A DNA stretch of 64,000 bases, from NCBI RefSeq assembly GCF_900101705.1, contig NZ_FNAC01000023.1, positions 1-64,000 of the forward strand, read 5' to 3'. The translations under genes were made by a program, and so were the position numbers. Under the pieces are notes generated by a model. The model was not told the DNA's origin. It was given only the letters and a program-made list of their open reading frames with translations, and searched no databases. This document shows, piece by piece, positions 16,902 to 27,400 of this stretch (position 1 is its first letter; every line of letters begins with the position of its first letter). The stretch comes from Algoriphagus faecimaris (GTDB lineage: Bacteria; Bacteroidota; Bacteroidia; Cytophagales; Cyclobacteriaceae).

Positions 16902-17651
16902 TTATTTCATCTTGGAGAAAGGCAAAGCTTTAAAAAACTTAGCGTCTACTTTCTCTACAATTTTTCCATCCCGCTCAGAAGCATCTCTTACTTTGATCCA
17001 TTCCGGATCTTTGGCAAAATTCTGAAAGGCTCTTTCATAGGCTTCCTGATTGTCATGCCCCAATAAATAAATGAGTTTGGGCTGTGAACCGTCTTTTTCT
17101 ACAGTAAGAAAATAGGGATAATTCTTCAGGCCTTGCTTCTCAAACAGCGCTCGAGTATGATCTCTGAATCTCGCCTGAATATTCTCTATTTTACCATCAA
17201 AACAATAATAGGTTCTCAACTGAAACACTCCACTCGGCATAGGCATGGGAAGGTCATTGAGCTCCGGAGCCAAGACCATGTAGGTTTCTACAATATCTTT
17301 AACCAAGGGTCCGTTTTTGCGTGATTCTTCATAGGCTTTTTTCCAATCGGGATCATTTAAAAAAGACTGCCACATGCGATCTCTTGCACTGACATCGGGA
17401 TAACCCAAAATATAAGTCAAGGTGTTATCCGATTCATCCAAGGGTGAAAAATAAGCTACATTCTCCATTCCTGCCTTTTCGAATAGCTTGGTCGTATGAT
17501 TTTCAAATCTTTTGACCAAATCAGCTAATTTCCCTTCATGAGCAGTGTAGGTCCTCATTTCGAAATACGTGGATTTGGTAAACGGTGACTGCTGCGCTTG
17601 AAGCTGCAATACCAAGAAAAGGGAAAATATCCCGGCTAATAGCTTTTTCAT
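16902..17651 (-). CDS. Exported protein with two NIPSNAP domains
   Basis: A 249-residue protein starting at the ATG at 17651, where a classic signal peptide begins (MKKLLAGIFSLFLVLQLQAQ); the ATG at 17690 would add a 13-residue extension. Two tandem ferredoxin-like NIPSNAP domains follow: one with FEMRTYTAHEGK and FENHTTKLFEKAGM, the second with FQLRTYYCFDGK and FRDHTRALFEKQGL. The repeated RTY...H...F pattern shows internal duplication. The family is linked to dimeric alpha-beta barrel proteins of mostly unknown role; this one is likely periplasmic. It is convergent with the ABC-F gene and shares its terminator. Function is unknown. Confidence 0.85.
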   Translation of the reverse strand: MKKLLAGIFSLFLVLQLQAQQSPFTKSTYFEMRTYTAHEGKLADLVKRFENHTTKLFEKAGMENVAYFSPLDESDNTLTYILGYPDVSARDRMWQSFLNDPDWKKAYEESRKNGPLVKDIVETYMVLAPELNDLPMPMPSGVFQLRTYYCFDGKIENIQARFRDHTRALFEKQGLKNYPYFLTVEKDGSQPKLIYLLGHDNQEAYERAFQNFAKDPEWIKVRDASERDGKIVEKVDAKFFKALPFSKMK

Positions 17652-17814
17652 CGATTTTGGGTTGAATAGGTGAATAGATTTATTTTCCAAAATAGCCCTA
17701 AAAATCCAACTCTAAAACCCTTATTACTCCTTTGGTGATTTTTGATCAAATAGACTAATACTTTTCGGCCGAGAGCTAGCAAGATGTTCGATTTTTGGAT
17801 GTTAGCTTTCTGTA

Positions 17815-17855
17815 TAAAAAAATCCCGAATCCTATTATTAGAGCATTCGGGATTT
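17815..17855 (-). terminator. Terminator of the DUF6728-like gene
   Basis: AAATCCCGAAT (17820-17830) pairs with ATTCGGGATTT (17845-17855). The flanking A run at 17815-17822 becomes the T run on the minus strand, 20 bases after the small gene's stop. Confidence 0.8.
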
Positions 17856-17875
17856 CAGCAGTAGAATGAGGCCGA

Positions 17876-18070
17876 TTACATCAGGCGCTTCAATGTCCAT
17901 ACAATGATGGCAAATAGAAATACAATGATTGAAATTTTATTAATTCCATGCATCATCCGTAAGTTCAAATTTGACTTTTGATTGGGGTCTGATTTTTTAA
18001 ATACTCGGATAAAGTAATTACCTACTTCACCAAGTTTGAAGAATTCCTTTACTTTATTGTTATCTGACAT
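17876..18070 (-). CDS. Small membrane protein, DUF6728-like
   Basis: A 64-residue protein: a charged N-terminal half (MSDNNKVKEFFKLGEVGNYF, then RVFKKSDPN), the segment LNLRMMHGINKISI, and one membrane helix at about 46-62 (SIIVFLFAIIVWTL) ending in a basic residue. The LRMMHGINKISI signature looks like the DUF6728 family of Cytophagales, recalled rather than searched. It probably sits in the inner membrane with its N-terminus in the cytoplasm. It has its own terminator and lies between the NIPSNAP gene and ispG. Function is unknown; the coding call rests on the balanced protein-like composition and terminator. Confidence 0.72.
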   Translation of the reverse strand: MSDNNKVKEFFKLGEVGNYFIRVFKKSDPNQKSNLNLRMMHGINKISIIVFLFAIIVWTLKRLM

Positions 18071-18142
18071 AATTTGCTGATTTCTCTCAAAACAGGTTGT
18101 GCTACAGAATAGTTTATTTTAAGTATAAGACAGACTTGTAGA

Positions 18143-20125
18143 TTAGATGGATTCTGGTTCTATCCACATACCATCCTCACGAATGATATTGATCAATTCA
18201 TCTACCGCCTTTTCTGAAGGCACTGATCGCTTCATTACTTCTTTGCCTTTGTAGAGGGTGATTTTTCCTTTTCCAGAGCCCACATAGCCGTAGTCTGCAT
18301 CCGCCATCTCGCCAGGACCATTCACGATACAACCCATGATGCCGATTTTGACCCCCTTGAGATGATCAGTTCGCTTTCTGATCATAGCAGTCGTTTCCTG
18401 CAAGTCAAAGAGCGTGCGTCCACAGGAAGGACAAGAAATGTATTCGGTTTTTGACATTCTCGTCCGAGCCGCCTGTAATACTCCAAAAGAAACCGAATTA
18501 TGCAATTTGATCTGCTCAATGACCTCCACTCTGGTATGGAAACCTTCTTTTTCCAATGACAGCATTATCCCATCCCCGAGTCCATCGACAAGAAGTCCTC
18601 CTACATCCGTCGCTGCATAAAGCATGGTCTGATCGGCAGCCTGATCAGGATAGCTGACCTTTACTGTCACTGGCACCCTACAGTCCGCCTCGAGCAAACT
18701 CACAAAAGCCCTTCTTAAAGCAGGCATGGTATGCGTATTTTCTGTTTTGAGGATTAGAACTGTGTCTTTTCTTCCCACGAGGCTATTGATGGCCTCCTCC
18801 ACCTGAAGGTCGTTTATTTCTAAAAAATTGAGCTCTGGGTGAAAGTTCATCGTGACCTTATATTCTGCCAAAGTAAAGAGAGGATATTTATTTTTTTGGT
18901 CTTTCATATGAGCCCAGACTGATGCGTCTTGGATCTCTCTCATCCCATTGGGAAGCATGAAAGGAATCGGATTGATGCCTGTGTACACAAAATCACATCC
19001 TTGATCATTCATCTTCCACTTATCCAGTTCGGGGAGATAAAAATGGCCTACCGCTTTGATTTCTTTTTCGGTAATACGATCCATTCTGGAAATGTCTGTG
19101 ATCACTCTAGGAACATTATGATCTCCAAAATTAAATACCTCTGCACTGATTCTTTTGGAATATTCAAAGGGACGAAGGGGGTAAGTTTTAATCTCAGGAA
19201 TCATATCATGAGATGACCTATAGGCATATCGCTCGATCAGTGCCCGGGCAACAGGAGCCTCAAACTCCGGATCTTCTGTCAATGAGACGCGGACAGTATC
19301 TCCGAGTCCATCTTCCAGGAGTGTTCCTATTCCTACAGCTGATTTGATTCTACCATCTTCTGCTTCACCGGCTTCAGTCACACCTAGATGCAAAGGATAA
19401 GGCTTGAAACCTCCCTCATCGAGCTTCTGCACCAATAGCCTGTATGCTTGCACCATTACCTGCGTATTGGATGACTTCATCGATATCACGATATCATAGT
19501 AATTCTCATCCTCACAGATTCGGAGAAACTCCAAGGCGGACTCGACCATACCCAAAGGCGTATCACCATACCTACTCATGATTCTATCCGAGAGTGAACC
19601 GTGATTGGTACCTATGCGCATCGCCGTACCGTTTTCTTTACAGATTTTAATCAAAGGGAGAAATCGCTCACGTATTCTCATCAATTCCTCCTGATAGCTT
19701 TCGTCCGTATATTCTATGACTTCAAATTTCTTTTTATCCGCATAGTTACCCGGATTGATTCGCACTTTTTCGACGATACCCGCAGCGATCTCTGCAGCAT
19801 TGGGTGTGAAGTGGATATCTGCTACCAAAGGAGTATTATAACCTCTCTTACGTAGCTCTGCTTTTATATTTCTCAGATTTTCTGCCTCTTTGATACTTGG
19901 AGCAGTAATTCTAATCAGCTCACAGCCCGACTCTATCATTCGGATGCATTGCTCCACTGAGCCCTGTGTATCCATCGTATCCACTGTGGTCATGGATTGC
20001 ACTACGATAGGATTATCACCTCCGATGATTACATCCCCGATTTTGACAGGGATACTTTTTCTTCGGACGTATTTGGTCAGGCTATCGCAATAGCGAAAAT
20101 CAAGCGTATTGGTGGTAGGTTCCAT
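18143..20125 (-). CDS. ispG: 4-hydroxy-3-methylbut-2-enyl diphosphate synthase, long form
   Basis: A 660-residue IspG (GcpE), the iron-sulfur enzyme that reduces methylerythritol cyclodiphosphate to HMBPP in non-mevalonate isoprenoid synthesis. The N-terminal TIM barrel is recognisable by VQSMTTVDTMDT and VADIHFTPNAA; the C-terminal domain holds the [4Fe-4S] ligands C565, C568 (SCPSCGRT) and C599 (MGCIVNGPGE). The protein is far longer than the roughly 370-residue E. coli form because of an inserted central domain (about residues 290-530), as in Bacteroidota, Chlamydia and plants. It lies 3 bases after the SDR gene and is probably cotranscribed with it. Confidence 0.96.
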   Translation of the reverse strand: MEPTTNTLDFRYCDSLTKYVRRKSIPVKIGDVIIGGDNPIVVQSMTTVDTMDTQGSVEQCIRMIESGCELIRITAPSIKEAENLRNIKAELRKRGYNTPLVADIHFTPNAAEIAAGIVEKVRINPGNYADKKKFEVIEYTDESYQEELMRIRERFLPLIKICKENGTAMRIGTNHGSLSDRIMSRYGDTPLGMVESALEFLRICEDENYYDIVISMKSSNTQVMVQAYRLLVQKLDEGGFKPYPLHLGVTEAGEAEDGRIKSAVGIGTLLEDGLGDTVRVSLTEDPEFEAPVARALIERYAYRSSHDMIPEIKTYPLRPFEYSKRISAEVFNFGDHNVPRVITDISRMDRITEKEIKAVGHFYLPELDKWKMNDQGCDFVYTGINPIPFMLPNGMREIQDASVWAHMKDQKNKYPLFTLAEYKVTMNFHPELNFLEINDLQVEEAINSLVGRKDTVLILKTENTHTMPALRRAFVSLLEADCRVPVTVKVSYPDQAADQTMLYAATDVGGLLVDGLGDGIMLSLEKEGFHTRVEVIEQIKLHNSVSFGVLQAARTRMSKTEYISCPSCGRTLFDLQETTAMIRKRTDHLKGVKIGIMGCIVNGPGEMADADYGYVGSGKGKITLYKGKEVMKRSVPSEKAVDELINIIREDGMWIEPESI

Positions 20126-20128
20126 GGC

Positions 20129-20833
20129 TTATAAATCTCCAAGTTGTGGACGGATAATTACTTCTTCAACCACGGTCTGTGGCGAAAGGTTATAGGCTCC
20201 CCATACTGCCTCCGCTACATCCTCAGCCTTCATGAATCGCTCTATAGGCAAATCCACCCCTTCCCAGCTAGCAGTGTAAGTAGCACCAGGAAGAATCGAG
20301 GTGACCTTGACCTGATGCGGCTTCATTTCTTCTCGTAGACATTTAGTCAATCCGAGCATAGCCCATTTGGAAACCGCATAGCTTCCTCCATTAGGATAGG
20401 CTGTCAGTCCTGCAATAGAACCTATACTGAAAATATGACCTGAGCGACGATTGATCATCTCCTGGGTAAAAGCCCTTGTCATATAATAGGCTGAAAAAAG
20501 ATTAGTATGCATCATCAATTCAAAATTACCTTCAGGCTCATCGTGCAACGCTCCAGGCAAAAACAAACCTGTGTTATTGACCAAAACATCCGGAGTACAA
20601 AACTCTTTTACTTTAGCTGAAAAAGCCAAAACGACTTCCTTCTTCGACAAATCAGCAACTTCTGCTAAAACTCTTATAGCAGGGTACTGACTTTCTAATT
20701 CTTCTTTGAGATGCTTGAGGTCTGATTCATTTCTGGCACAGGTAGCGATATCAAAACCTTCTTTTGCAAACCTCTTGATGATCGCTCTTCCGATGCCTTT
20801 GGTGCCACCGGTAACTAATATGCTATTAGGCAT
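20129..20833 (-). CDS. Short-chain dehydrogenase/reductase
   Basis: A 234-residue classical SDR. The Rossmann nucleotide-binding motif TGGTKGIG is at 8-15, with an Arg34-containing TCARN stretch suggesting NADP preference. Catalytic residues are S139 (SIGSIAG), Y152 and K156 (SYAVSK). The usual NNAG structural motif is NNTG here. The substrate cannot be read from sequence; the fold is shared with 3-oxoacyl-ACP reductases and sepiapterin reductase-like enzymes. It is the first gene of a two-gene run with ispG, though no pathway link is known. A TAACTTTG -7 element precedes it. Confidence 0.9.
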   Translation of the reverse strand: MPNSILVTGGTKGIGRAIIKRFAKEGFDIATCARNESDLKHLKEELESQYPAIRVLAEVADLSKKEVVLAFSAKVKEFCTPDVLVNNTGLFLPGALHDEPEGNFELMMHTNLFSAYYMTRAFTQEMINRRSGHIFSIGSIAGLTAYPNGGSYAVSKWAMLGLTKCLREEMKPHQVKVTSILPGATYTASWEGVDLPIERFMKAEDVAEAVWGAYNLSPQTVVEEVIIRPQLGDL

Positions 20834-20879
20834 TTTATTTCGTGTTTTAATAGTTAGTATGACAACTATCTAAGTGGAA

Positions 20880-20887
20880 CAAAGTTA
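20880..20887 (-). promoter_or_regulatory. -7 element of the SDR-ispG operon (TAACTTTG)
   Basis: On the minus strand this reads TAACTTTG, an exact TAnnTTTG, 47 bases before the SDR start. A TTTG lies only 11 bases further upstream, closer than usual, so the -33 element is uncertain. Confidence 0.4.
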
Positions 20888-20897
20888 CATTTTTTTA

Positions 20898-23800
20898 TCA
20901 AAAGAGCGCAGAGACTTGCATGCGTCCGATATGGACTATACGATTTAACCCTTGTGAATTTCTTCCTTCATATGCCACATTGACCTGAAGGCCATTACCC
21001 ACTTTTTGTAGCCAATTTATCGACCAGGTGATATTAGTTCCTTCTGTCAAAGCTTGTAGCATTTCATAGCCTACGGGAGAGTTTGCCTGCCCATTGTAAT
21101 CAATCTGAATCCATTTTAAATTCCCCGTCAAGGTGGTTTTTATAGCTTTCGCATAGCGGATATCCAATCCCAACTGATGCACGGCTGCCAGCTCGCGAAA
21201 CTCCTCATTATCAATATTTTCTTTTGAAGTAAAGGAATATGTCCCTGTAGTTCTAAAATAAGCATTCGGCTGCCAGGCAAATTCAGGCCCGAGAGTCCTT
21301 TGCTGAATATGGTAATTTCGATTATCTAAAAAATCAGACGAAGAAATCCGATTCCCCGATCCCCCAAGGACTCTCAGGGTAGATCGAGGAGAAAAATTAT
21401 ACCGAGTATTCAATTTCCAATCTTTCTGAATCAAATCCTCAAAACCTCCTGAAAGTAGCTGCTTCAATTGCGAGTCAAATAGCGAAAGGTCGAAACCGTA
21501 CCTTGCTGAAGCCCGGTTGAAAAACAAACTGGAGCGAATCACCTGTCTCAAGGATAAAATCTCCTCCCGATTAATCCCTCCGATGAAAGGATTAACTCGA
21601 TCTAAAAAATCAGTAGAAGTAATTTTCTTCTCTACACTCAAGCTGGATGTGTTTGAAAACTTATACAAAAAAGACTTCAGTCCTTTGGCTTCTTTCCAAG
21701 TCTCAGGCAATCGGGCCTGAACTCTATAATTCAACAGTGAGGTATAAGCCTGAACATAAGTATCTGTAGGCACGAAGATCTTGATATATAATTTTTCTTC
21801 TGGATTGATGGCTAAGTAAAACTCATTAAGCTGCTGAATCCCATCCTCATTATCATCCCGCCAAGTATGAGTTCCGTCTCCATTCGGCGCTGGGATATAA
21901 ACAAATTCCCGCTGAAGCTCCCTCCCATTTCCGATAGCATAACTCAATTCGTTGCGTATCAGATTCCCTACCAAACTGCCGCTATAATCCAGCTTTCCCA
22001 TCACCGTTTCCTCCACAGGCAACTCTCGCTGTAAAAACTGCAAGCGGCGGAAGGTAAAGGTGCTATTCAACTGATGACTTTTCCACTGTTTGCCAAAAGA
22101 AAAATTAGAAGTAAAAGCTTCCGTATCATCTTGTAAAACTCCAGCAAATGGTAATTTATCTGTTCTCCAGGCAGCATCCAATCGGAAAGTATAGGAGGAA
22201 CTATCCGGGTTTTGAAGAAAAACTAAGTGCTCACGAAAATTCATTGCCGTACTGATGACAGAATCTGTCTCTGCCTGCCTGAGTACATTTCTATCTAAGG
22301 AAAACTGATAGCCAGGCACTATTAATTTAGATTGATAGGCTACCTTTCCCAAGTATCGGACCCATTCCGAATTAGCAGAGTTCAGTTCACTAGTAAGGTT
22401 AAACCACTCATTGTTGACTTGAAATCGATCTCCCAGCTGAAAATCCCAAGTCGCTTTATGCTGCACACCCGCCAAAACATCTCCTCTGTCACGGGCATAA
22501 AATAAATAATGAAATTTATTTTTACTGTTTTTGTCCAGATTGACTCCTGCCTGAAATAAGCGCTCCGGGGCGGCATTATTCAGGGTTTCTGTGGTCAGCC
22601 CCCAATCCCGATCAAATTCTATATAGCGAAAACGGTCAATAAAATTAAAATGAGTCGAATTGTATTCAAGTTCTGTCTTTCCAGAAATCTTATACCCTTT
22701 CAAAAGTGAGATATCCCGCTGCCCAGCCTCATATCCAACCTTCATGGCAAAACCTTGATTATCCTGATTATCAATATCAGAAAACAAGTTTTGGTCACGA
22801 TTTGAAAGTGCAAATTCAGTGTAAGCTTTATCCTTGTCGCTCAAGTTAAATCGTGCACCTGCCGTAAGCATGTTTTTACTATCAGGAGCTGCGAGCTGTG
22901 TCAATAGGGTATAATCTCCCTGGGAGATTCCATTCAATCGAGGCACATACTCGTAGACGGTTCCATTTGATAATTGATTCACTCTACGATAGTCGCCATT
23001 ACCTTGTCCTACCTGCGCAAAGGAAAGGTCAAAAAAAGCTTTTTTCGGATCCGTAGAGTAGCGATAATAGACGAAAGAATTCCCTTGCTCATCCTCCTCG
23101 ATGATGCGCTCATAAAGAATCCGAGTGGGATCAAAGGCCACACTGTCAATCCGGGGGATTCTAGCTTGCTCAATTCGATCTCCTACTGAGGCTAACAAAC
23201 TCAGCTCCTCGTTAGAAAATTCCGCAAACAGAGGCCTATTCCGATTGTCCTTTTCTTGGTAATAATTCAGATACAAGTCTACCTTACCATTCGTTTGAAG
23301 ATGATTGGCACCTACTATGGACCGAGAATAATTTCGCTCTGCATATTCGAAGTCCACCCTAACGCGGGAATATTGGGTGATCAAAACCTTCGGAGTAAAG
23401 GTGATTTCAGCTTGATTATAGTCTATGACGTAATCAGCATTAAAACCTCTCTGAAGCAACTTGCCATCCAGAAACACCCGCTCTGAATTAGCCATGATAA
23501 TAACAAAACGTTCGTTATTTGGACCATTGAGGCGATAAGGACCCAAAACTCCCTCCAAAATCGGCACTTGAATGGAAGCAAATTTACCTTTGGCCACGGA
23601 CGCAAAAGCTTGGGTACTCGCTTTCCATTCCTCCCCCATTTTATATTGAGTAGTCAGTTGAAGACCCTGAGCATTTTTGTAATACCGCAAAAATTCAGAT
23701 TGACGCTGCGTCAAAACCACATCTCCCGCTGCCAATCGGAAATCATCATTGAACAGCTCAATCAAAACATTATCAAAATCTTGTATCTGTTGCGTATTTC

Positions 23801-24368
23801 CCTCAGGCTGAAAAGGAACATTTTGATCGGTAATGCTAGCTCTGATTCGAAGATTTTCTGATATCTCTCCCTCAAGCTGCAGATTGAGACTAGAGTTCAC
23901 AAAGACATTCTGAGCATTTCCAAAAGAGATCCCCCGGGTAAGACTTCCACTCTTGTAAAGCGAAGTACTAGGGAACAACTCCTCATTCAAGTCCCAATCC
24001 AGAGCTTGTACGTTTCGATTGTCGGTAAATCTTGCCGTAGAATCATAATCCACTTCCAGACTGCGCTTGGCTATAGGCCTATCAAATCTGATATTAAATG
24101 TACGGTAGCAAAGCTGTAGGGAAGAGATGAAATTAGGTACTTCATCGATCAGTTGAATACGATTGGAACTCAGGTCAAAGCGGAAAGCATACCGCTGTTC
24201 AAGGCTATCCCTCAAAAGGATCGTCTCTTCTATCCCTGACAGTGAGTCCAATTCTACTCCCTGTCTCAGCTCTTCTACTGAAATCCATCGACAATTCACC
24301 TGTGCGGCTACCTCAGAGGTCAAAACACCCAGCAAAATCAAAACCCAGAAAAGTAGCTGTTTTTTCAA
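20898..24368 (-). CDS. Very large outer-membrane beta-barrel protein, function unknown
   Basis: A 1156-residue protein with a signal peptide (MKKQLLFWVLILLGVLTSEV, cut at AAQ). A short N-terminal region is followed by the segment GSLTRGISFGNAQNVFVNSS and ITDQNVPFQPEGNTQQIQDF, which I associate with large SprA-like outer-membrane proteins of Bacteroidota, and then by hundreds of residues of alternating amphipathic strands typical of a barrel. An Asp-rich DDNEDGIQQLNEF loop near residues 834-848 resembles a calcium-binding DxNxDG site. The C-terminus (MQVSALF) ends in Phe as outer-membrane barrels often do. It follows the NtrY-like kinase gene by 40 bases. No transport substrate or enzymatic motif is visible. 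Confidence 0.75.
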   Translation of the reverse strand: MKKQLLFWVLILLGVLTSEVAAQVNCRWISVEELRQGVELDSLSGIEETILLRDSLEQRYAFRFDLSSNRIQLIDEVPNFISSLQLCYRTFNIRFDRPIAKRSLEVDYDSTARFTDNRNVQALDWDLNEELFPSTSLYKSGSLTRGISFGNAQNVFVNSSLNLQLEGEISENLRIRASITDQNVPFQPEGNTQQIQDFDNVLIELFNDDFRLAAGDVVLTQRQSEFLRYYKNAQGLQLTTQYKMGEEWKASTQAFASVAKGKFASIQVPILEGVLGPYRLNGPNNERFVIIMANSERVFLDGKLLQRGFNADYVIDYNQAEITFTPKVLITQYSRVRVDFEYAERNYSRSIVGANHLQTNGKVDLYLNYYQEKDNRNRPLFAEFSNEELSLLASVGDRIEQARIPRIDSVAFDPTRILYERIIEEDEQGNSFVYYRYSTDPKKAFFDLSFAQVGQGNGDYRRVNQLSNGTVYEYVPRLNGISQGDYTLLTQLAAPDSKNMLTAGARFNLSDKDKAYTEFALSNRDQNLFSDIDNQDNQGFAMKVGYEAGQRDISLLKGYKISGKTELEYNSTHFNFIDRFRYIEFDRDWGLTTETLNNAAPERLFQAGVNLDKNSKNKFHYLFYARDRGDVLAGVQHKATWDFQLGDRFQVNNEWFNLTSELNSANSEWVRYLGKVAYQSKLIVPGYQFSLDRNVLRQAETDSVISTAMNFREHLVFLQNPDSSSYTFRLDAAWRTDKLPFAGVLQDDTEAFTSNFSFGKQWKSHQLNSTFTFRRLQFLQRELPVEETVMGKLDYSGSLVGNLIRNELSYAIGNGRELQREFVYIPAPNGDGTHTWRDDNEDGIQQLNEFYLAINPEEKLYIKIFVPTDTYVQAYTSLLNYRVQARLPETWKEAKGLKSFLYKFSNTSSLSVEKKITSTDFLDRVNPFIGGINREEILSLRQVIRSSLFFNRASARYGFDLSLFDSQLKQLLSGGFEDLIQKDWKLNTRYNFSPRSTLRVLGGSGNRISSSDFLDNRNYHIQQRTLGPEFAWQPNAYFRTTGTYSFTSKENIDNEEFRELAAVHQLGLDIRYAKAIKTTLTGNLKWIQIDYNGQANSPVGYEMLQALTEGTNITWSINWLQKVGNGLQVNVAYEGRNSQGLNRIVHIGRMQVSALF

Positions 24369-24408
24369 ATCGCACCTCTTTATCGGTCCAAGGTACTAAA
24401 ATAGGAGA

Positions 24409-27400
24409 TTATTCAGCTAGGGGAAAGGTCAAGTAAAATGTGGTGCCCTTATCCATCTCCGTTTCAAACCAAATCTTACCACCGGCGGTTTCTACTCCAC
24501 TTTTGGCAATCGCTAAACCTAATCCAGAACCAGTCGATTTAGTACTGAAATTGGGAATGAAAATCTTATCTCTAAGCTCAGGAGGAATACCTTTTCCGTT
24601 GTCAGTGATTTCTAAGAAAACCGCCTGCTCAGTCATCCAAAGCCATATTCTCACTTCCGCTACCTGACCTTCATCTACCGCTTGCACGCCATTTATGATC
24701 AAATTTGAAATCACCCTTCCAAATAATTTATCATCGCCCATGATGGGTATTTCTTCGACGAAAGAATCATCCTTAAAGTGAAGCTGCACCCTCTCATCAT
24801 TCTTAAATAAATCCAAAACTCGAATCACCAAAGATTTAAAATTCAGGCGCTCATTTTTCGGTAAAGGCATTTTGGCAAAAGTGCTAAAAGAAGAAGCTAT
24901 CCCACTCAGGGCATCAACCTGATGGATGAGTGTCTCCAAGGAAGTCCGAAGCTTCTGCAAGTCATCCAAGCGACCTGCCTCTTGCAGCCTAAGCAGGTGC
25001 TGCAAAGTCAGCTTCATAGGAGTTAGTGGGTTCTTAATTTCATGAGCCACTTGTTTTGCCATTTCCCGCCAGGCGGATTCTTTCTCAGTAGAAGCCAACA
25101 CCTTCTTACTCGCTTCCAGCTTGAAGAGCATATTATTATATTCATTGACCAAGAGCCCAATTTCATCCTTACTCTCCCAGAGCATAGGTTCGTTGTTTTC
25201 AAGATTTGTCGTCTTTATCTTCTGAGTGAGCAGCTTAAATGGCAAGGTCAGATTCTTGGAAACGAAGTAGGATACAATCAAAAATAGAATAAAGATGATG
25301 ACAAAAGCATTGAAAATATTGCTGAGCACATCAGAAATCAAGGAATTCAATTCAGCTTCTGATTCAAAAAAGGGAACCGACAGGATCGCTGCCACTCCTT
25401 GTTCACTTGTAGAAGGGATAGCCAAATAAACCGCTTTATACTTTAACCTACCGATTTGTTCCTCTGCAAGAAATTGAAGTTGATTTTGCTCCATCATCTC
25501 AGAGAGTGCTCGAGGATTGATACGAGGAGCAAGAATTTTCTTATCAAAAATATTGGATCGATTCGTGGCTTCTAATCTCCCTTCATTGGAATAGATATGA
25601 ATATCGGCTGCTACGGTATTTGCGAGGGAAATCACCTCTTCATTTAGCGCATCTTGATTGATCTGACCTACCGGCCTATTCCCTAGAAAACTCGACAGAT
25701 TACTTCTGATCAATGCTGCCTTTTGGATGTACTGTCTATCCAAATCGGCTCTGTAACTATTTGCCAAAAGACCAATTGTGATGATAGAGATAATGATGAT
25801 CGGGAAGAAAAAGGCAAAATTGAGATAAAGCTGAAGTTTAGTCGAATAATTAAACTCAAAGTTTTTATAGCCTTTGACAATCGTGTTAATAAGGATGGTC
25901 AAAAAGGTTAAAAAGACAAAAATCACGAAGTAGAGCGAAATATTTCCGAAAAAATAGGAAAAGGGCTGATTAGGTGAGGAAATCACAATCAGTTCATCAC
26001 CATTTTGAATTCCCAAATGATGATAGCCTGCCTCATGAATTCCTGATCCCTGTAATTTTTTATCCTCCAATCTTTCGTAAAGCCCCGAATTCAAATAGTT
26101 AAAGGCCCCTGCATTTCGGACAAGTTCTCCTTCTTTGAATACCGCATAATCAAAGCGAGATGGATCTAGCTGATTGTTGTACTTTTTATCCAAGAGAAGC
26201 TTGGGATAGACCGATCCCGGCTGAACTCTAAGCTGCTTGAGCTCCAGATAAATCAAACCAAGAGGATCTGTATCTCTTGCTATGGGTAGAAAGCCTACAA
26301 ATTGATTCCCCAAATTGCCCTCATTCCCTCGAACAAAATATAAATCCCGAAGTGAGGTCAAATAGTCAGATTTGATGTACTGATCTCTCAATTCCCCCAA
26401 AGATCGAGAATCAGGGTCTCCAGCTAAGGTTTGTCCATTTGAAGAAAAAATCCGGATTTTAACTTCAAATTGATCAAAGTAATTATCCAAATAAACACGC
26501 CTGATTTTAGTCTCAATGGGTTCTTTGGACAAAAGTGGATCTGCTAGCCTATTTTGGATAAACAAATCTGATTTGATCCTTGTAAATATCTCACTGAGAA
26601 AAAACTCAGTCATTACATCGCTTTCTATCAAGTTCTGATTGGCAAAGCGTGTTTTACTTTGATTCAACTCTTCTCCTTCAGTCTGAAAGGTACTGATGCC
26701 TGCAATCATCGCTACGATCAAACTGGTGAAGAAAAAAGTCAAGAAGGTATTGAGCCCAAGGCGAAATACATTACGGTAAAGTTGAACCCTAACCACCAAA
26801 AGCAAAAAAAACAAATGAATCGTCCAAGCTACTGCCATCCAAATATCCCAAAAGAGTAAACCAAGACTGACCGGAAGCCCCAAAAATAAAATGGACTTGT
26901 AGAAGAAAACCTTCCGCTGCTCCAACTCAAATAATAGGCTAATTAAGGTAAGTGATAATAAACCATAAACTGCGGACCAAAGAAAAATGATCAGAAAACT
27001 AATCCCCTCAAACCAGCCAAACGTCGGAATCGAAGTAATATCAAGAGGCCATTGGGAATTGGAAATCAAATCTCCCGGTAAATTCCAAATTAGTCCAAAG
27101 CACAGAGTCAGTAATACAAAAACCAAAGCTCCAAAAAGGAACAAATCTTGACGCTGATCAAGAATTTTCATCTTTTGATGGGTACGCTCTGAAGCCAACT
27201 GAAAAATCACCATACCGATTAAAAAGACACCGAAAAGCGTATTCAAAAGCAGGTCACCCAAACTAGGGTTTAGCCAGGAGGATGCATATTGAGATGGGTC
27301 AAAAAGTCCAAAATTAAAGTAGGTGCCGGGGAAAGCCAAAACCAACATCACCATTCGAAAGGCAAATACAATTAGGAATCCATAGCCAATTGCCTTCCAT

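Noticed and set aside
17652-17875. Extra gene between the NIPSNAP and DUF6728 genes
   Set aside because: No frame with protein-like content; only the terminator and AT-rich sequence are present.
24163-24436. Plus-strand frames over the start of the large barrel gene
   Set aside because: They are antisense to a clear signal peptide and N-terminal domain and have no own promoter.
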